Assembly: GCA_029224185.1 (NCBI GenBank)
Contig: JANZKI010000034.1
Span: 372,001-436,000 of the forward strand
Length of the DNA stretch: 64,000 bases
Direction: 5' to 3'
From: Karalla daura
Taxonomy: Eukaryota > Chordata > Actinopteri > Chaetodontiformes > Leiognathidae
Shown here: positions 62,560 through 64,000 of the stretch, in pieces
Numbering within the stretch: position 1 is the first letter of the stretch
Layout: each line of letters begins with the position of its first letter
Program-made: the position numbers and the translations under genes
The notes under the pieces: generated by a model
The model's database searches: none
What the model was told of the DNA's origin: nothing
Seen by the model: the letters and a program-made list of their open reading frames with translations, nothing else

Positions 62560-63329
62560 GATTGGACATGCCCAATGCTGAGGGGGCCCTTTCCCACTCT
62601 GCGAGTCTCCCAGGGCCTGTGCCATCTGCTGGGGTGCATTGAAGCTGGACGCCTCATCACTTTGTATGGCCATGTGAGCAGAGGAGACATTGGAGCAGGT
62701 ACCTGAGCACATGGTTGTCGAGAAATAGTGCTGCTGAAAAACCATACAACCTATCAGCGTGCAACTCGCGACCAAACACACCACAAGATTCTTCAATTTC
62801 TGAAATGAAAATGAAGTTTCAAAGTCAAAGTATGGCAACGTTGCGAATGTTTGTTTGTGGAGTTCTTTTTTTCCCATTCATTCTTATGGGAAAAAGCCAA
62901 AATGGCGAAGTGATAAACATTTGGCTCTATGGAGACTGCGCTTTCACCAATCTGGAATACGAGCTAACCGTCACGCCGTAGGGGATAGTTTCCAGAACAC
63001 CATGACGCGATTTGGTGTGTGTACCATGAAAACTGTGACCAGAGTCGCGAGGAGAAGTGTAACGTTTAACATTGATGTCAGCTGTTGGAAATTGAATGGG
63101 GGCTTCAGGAGGGAAAAGGCTGCACTGGGCCTACGATGATGCTCGTCGTTTAAATTTAACAAGGCGCACGGGTTTATGGCCTGCCCCGCATGAGAGAGCA
63201 CCATTGTTCCTACAAAACTGGAAAAAATAATTTGTCTGCTGCTTAGGGTGTGGCTGGGAGCAGCGTGAAAAGAGTGAAACGAGAGCTGATTTTTAAGCGA
63301 TCCCGCATGTCGGCCCGGTGCTATGAAGA
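62560..63329. repeat. Satellite unit 82, class C (770 bp)
   Basis: Matches units 75 and 78, with private gctaaccgtc. Confidence 0.9.
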
Positions 63330-64000
63330 GATTGGACATGCCCAATGCTGAGGGGGCCCTTTCCCACTCTGCGAGTCTCCCAGGGCCTGTGCCATCTGCT
63401 GGGGTGCATTGAAGCTGGACGCCTCATCACTTTGTATGACCATGTGAGCAGAGGAGACAATGGAGCAGGTACCTGAGCACATGGTTGTCGAGAAATGGTG
63501 CTGCTGAAAAACCATACAACCTATCAGCGTGCAACTCGCTACACAAACACACCACAAGATTCTTCAATTTTTGAAATGAAAATGAAGTTTCAAAGTCAAA
63601 GTATGGCAACGTTGCGAATGTTTGTTTGTGGAGTTCTGTTTTTCCCATTCATTCTTATGGGAACAAGCCAAATTGGCCAAGTGATAAACATTTGGCTCTA
63701 TGGAGACAACGCTTTCACCAATCTGGAGCATGAGCTAACTGTTAAGCCGTAGGGGACAGTCTCCAGAATGCCCTGACACGATTTGGTGTGTGTAGTATGA
63801 GAACTGTGGCCACAGTCGCGAGGAGTAGTGTAACGTTTAACATTGATGGCAGTGGTGGGACAATGAATGGGGGCTTATGGAGATAAAAGGCTGCACTGGG
63901 CCAACGATGAGGCTCGTCGTTTAAATTTCACAAGGTGCACGGGTTTATGGCCTGCCCCGCATGAGAGAGCAAAAATGTTCCTACAAAACTGGAAAAAATA
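63330..64000. repeat. Satellite unit 83, C-front/H mosaic, cut by window edge
   Basis: Matches unit 76 through ctgttaagcc, ccaacgatg and caaaaatg. The window ends at gaaaaaata. Confidence 0.9.

Larger units (their letters stand above)
1..64000. repeat. Tandem satellite array, ~771-bp unit, 82 full and 2 partial units
   Basis: The landmark gattggacatgccc recurs at 102, 873, 1644, 2415, 3186 and so on to 63330, all in the same orientation. Spacing is 771 bp in most units, with 769, 770, 772 or 773 in a minority that carry defined small indels. All sequence between landmarks aligns to the same unit. No interruption, inversion, transposon, tRNA, rRNA or unique spacer is visible. Units differ mostly by single-base changes that group into classes. 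A eukaryotic satellite is the best explanation. Ribosomal spacer subrepeats are an alternative, but no rRNA-like sequence is present and 83 uninterrupted units would be unusual. The array extends past both window edges. Transcription, if any, cannot be judged from sequence. Confidence 0.97.
61787..64000. repeat. 3-unit higher-order repeat V-C-H, copy 3, cut by window edge
   Basis: Units 81-83 repeat V-C-H with the same gatgtttc, tatggcc, aatttaacaagg and ctgttaagcc markers as 56387-58700. A Y unit at 61016-61786 separates it from copy 2. The final unit is cut after 671 bases. Confidence 0.8.

Noticed and set aside
1..64000. CRISPR array or prokaryotic repeat region
   Set aside because: Units are hundreds of bases long with no unique spacers, no cas-like genes and no coding neighbours.
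1..64000. Ribosomal DNA spacer or 5S/snRNA tandem genes
   Set aside because: No rRNA-like segment or polymerase III A/B box pair was recognised in the unit on either strand. A covariance-model search would settle this.
1..64000. Centromere identity through a CENP-B box
   Set aside because: I looked for the pattern nTTCGnnnnAnnCGGGn on both strands of the unit. The nearest candidate, the reverse complement of gcgaaacgag, fails at the central A and the CGGG core. Centromere function is neither shown nor excluded.
1..64000. Circular element, because the window starts and ends at almost the same phase
   Set aside because: 64,000 happens to be 83 unit lengths plus a few bases, so any window of this size in the array would start and end in nearly the same phase.

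Overview
The whole window is one tandem satellite DNA array. A unit of about 771 bp repeats head to tail from the first base to the last: a 101-bp partial unit at the left edge, 82 complete units, and a 671-bp partial unit at the right edge. There is no unique sequence, no array boundary, no inserted mobile element, and no gene that I can support. This is typical of a eukaryotic nuclear satellite, as found in centromeric, pericentromeric or other heterochromatin. The sequence does not identify the host. The short inverted repeat around cccattcattcttatggg resembles motifs I associate with fish genomes, but that is a weak impression.

I number units from the landmark gattggacat. Reading diagnostic base differences along each unit gives seven main classes. 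D has cgccttcccaaat and cagaaggcg. H has gggaacaagcc and ccaacgatg. Y has gcctaattgg and cgacttgatg. V has gtgggaaaaagcc, aacgttttcacc and ccatacgatg, and is 773 bp. C has gcgaccaaac, aaaatggc and gtcagctgttgg, and is 770 bp. K has gagcatgagctc and ends in ctgctcaggg. X has a V-like front and a C-like back, and is 771 bp. My counts are about 19 Y, 14 H, 12 C, 9 D, 8 V, 8 K and 6 X, with the rest mosaics between classes.

The classes follow a non-random order, so the array has higher-order structure. The clearest form is a 7-unit block D-H-V-C-K-Y-X of 5,398 bp, present at 3186-8583 and again at 18609-24006. Both copies sit inside a larger near-identical duplication of about 7.5 kb at a 15,423-bp offset. 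A shorter D-H-Y order recurs at about 14.8-17.1, 27.9-30.2 and 41.0-43.3 kb. V is always followed by C. Near 56-60.5 kb a 3-unit block V-C-H of 2,314 bp is tandemly duplicated. A further 3.1-kb duplication links about 35.0-38.1 and 48.9-52.0 kb. Units at 38655-40965 are the most divergent.

Layout: 1-3 kb, D/H/H/Y units; 3-12 kb, the 7-unit block and a partial tandem copy; 12-17 kb, a mixed D/H/V/C run; 17-24.5 kb, the second copy of the long duplication; 24.5-34 kb, X/H/Y/D runs and Y-rich mosaics; 34-38.6 kb, C/K/Y/X; 38.7-41 kb, divergent mosaics; 41-45 kb, D/H/Y; 45-53 kb, V/C/K/Y/X; 53-56 kb, H/Y/D/H; 56-64 kb, V-C-H blocks. Open reading frames occur at the same phase in every unit because the unit is repeated and its usual length is a multiple of three. 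Nothing indicates that they are translated. All comparisons were made by eye, so identity statements are approximate.
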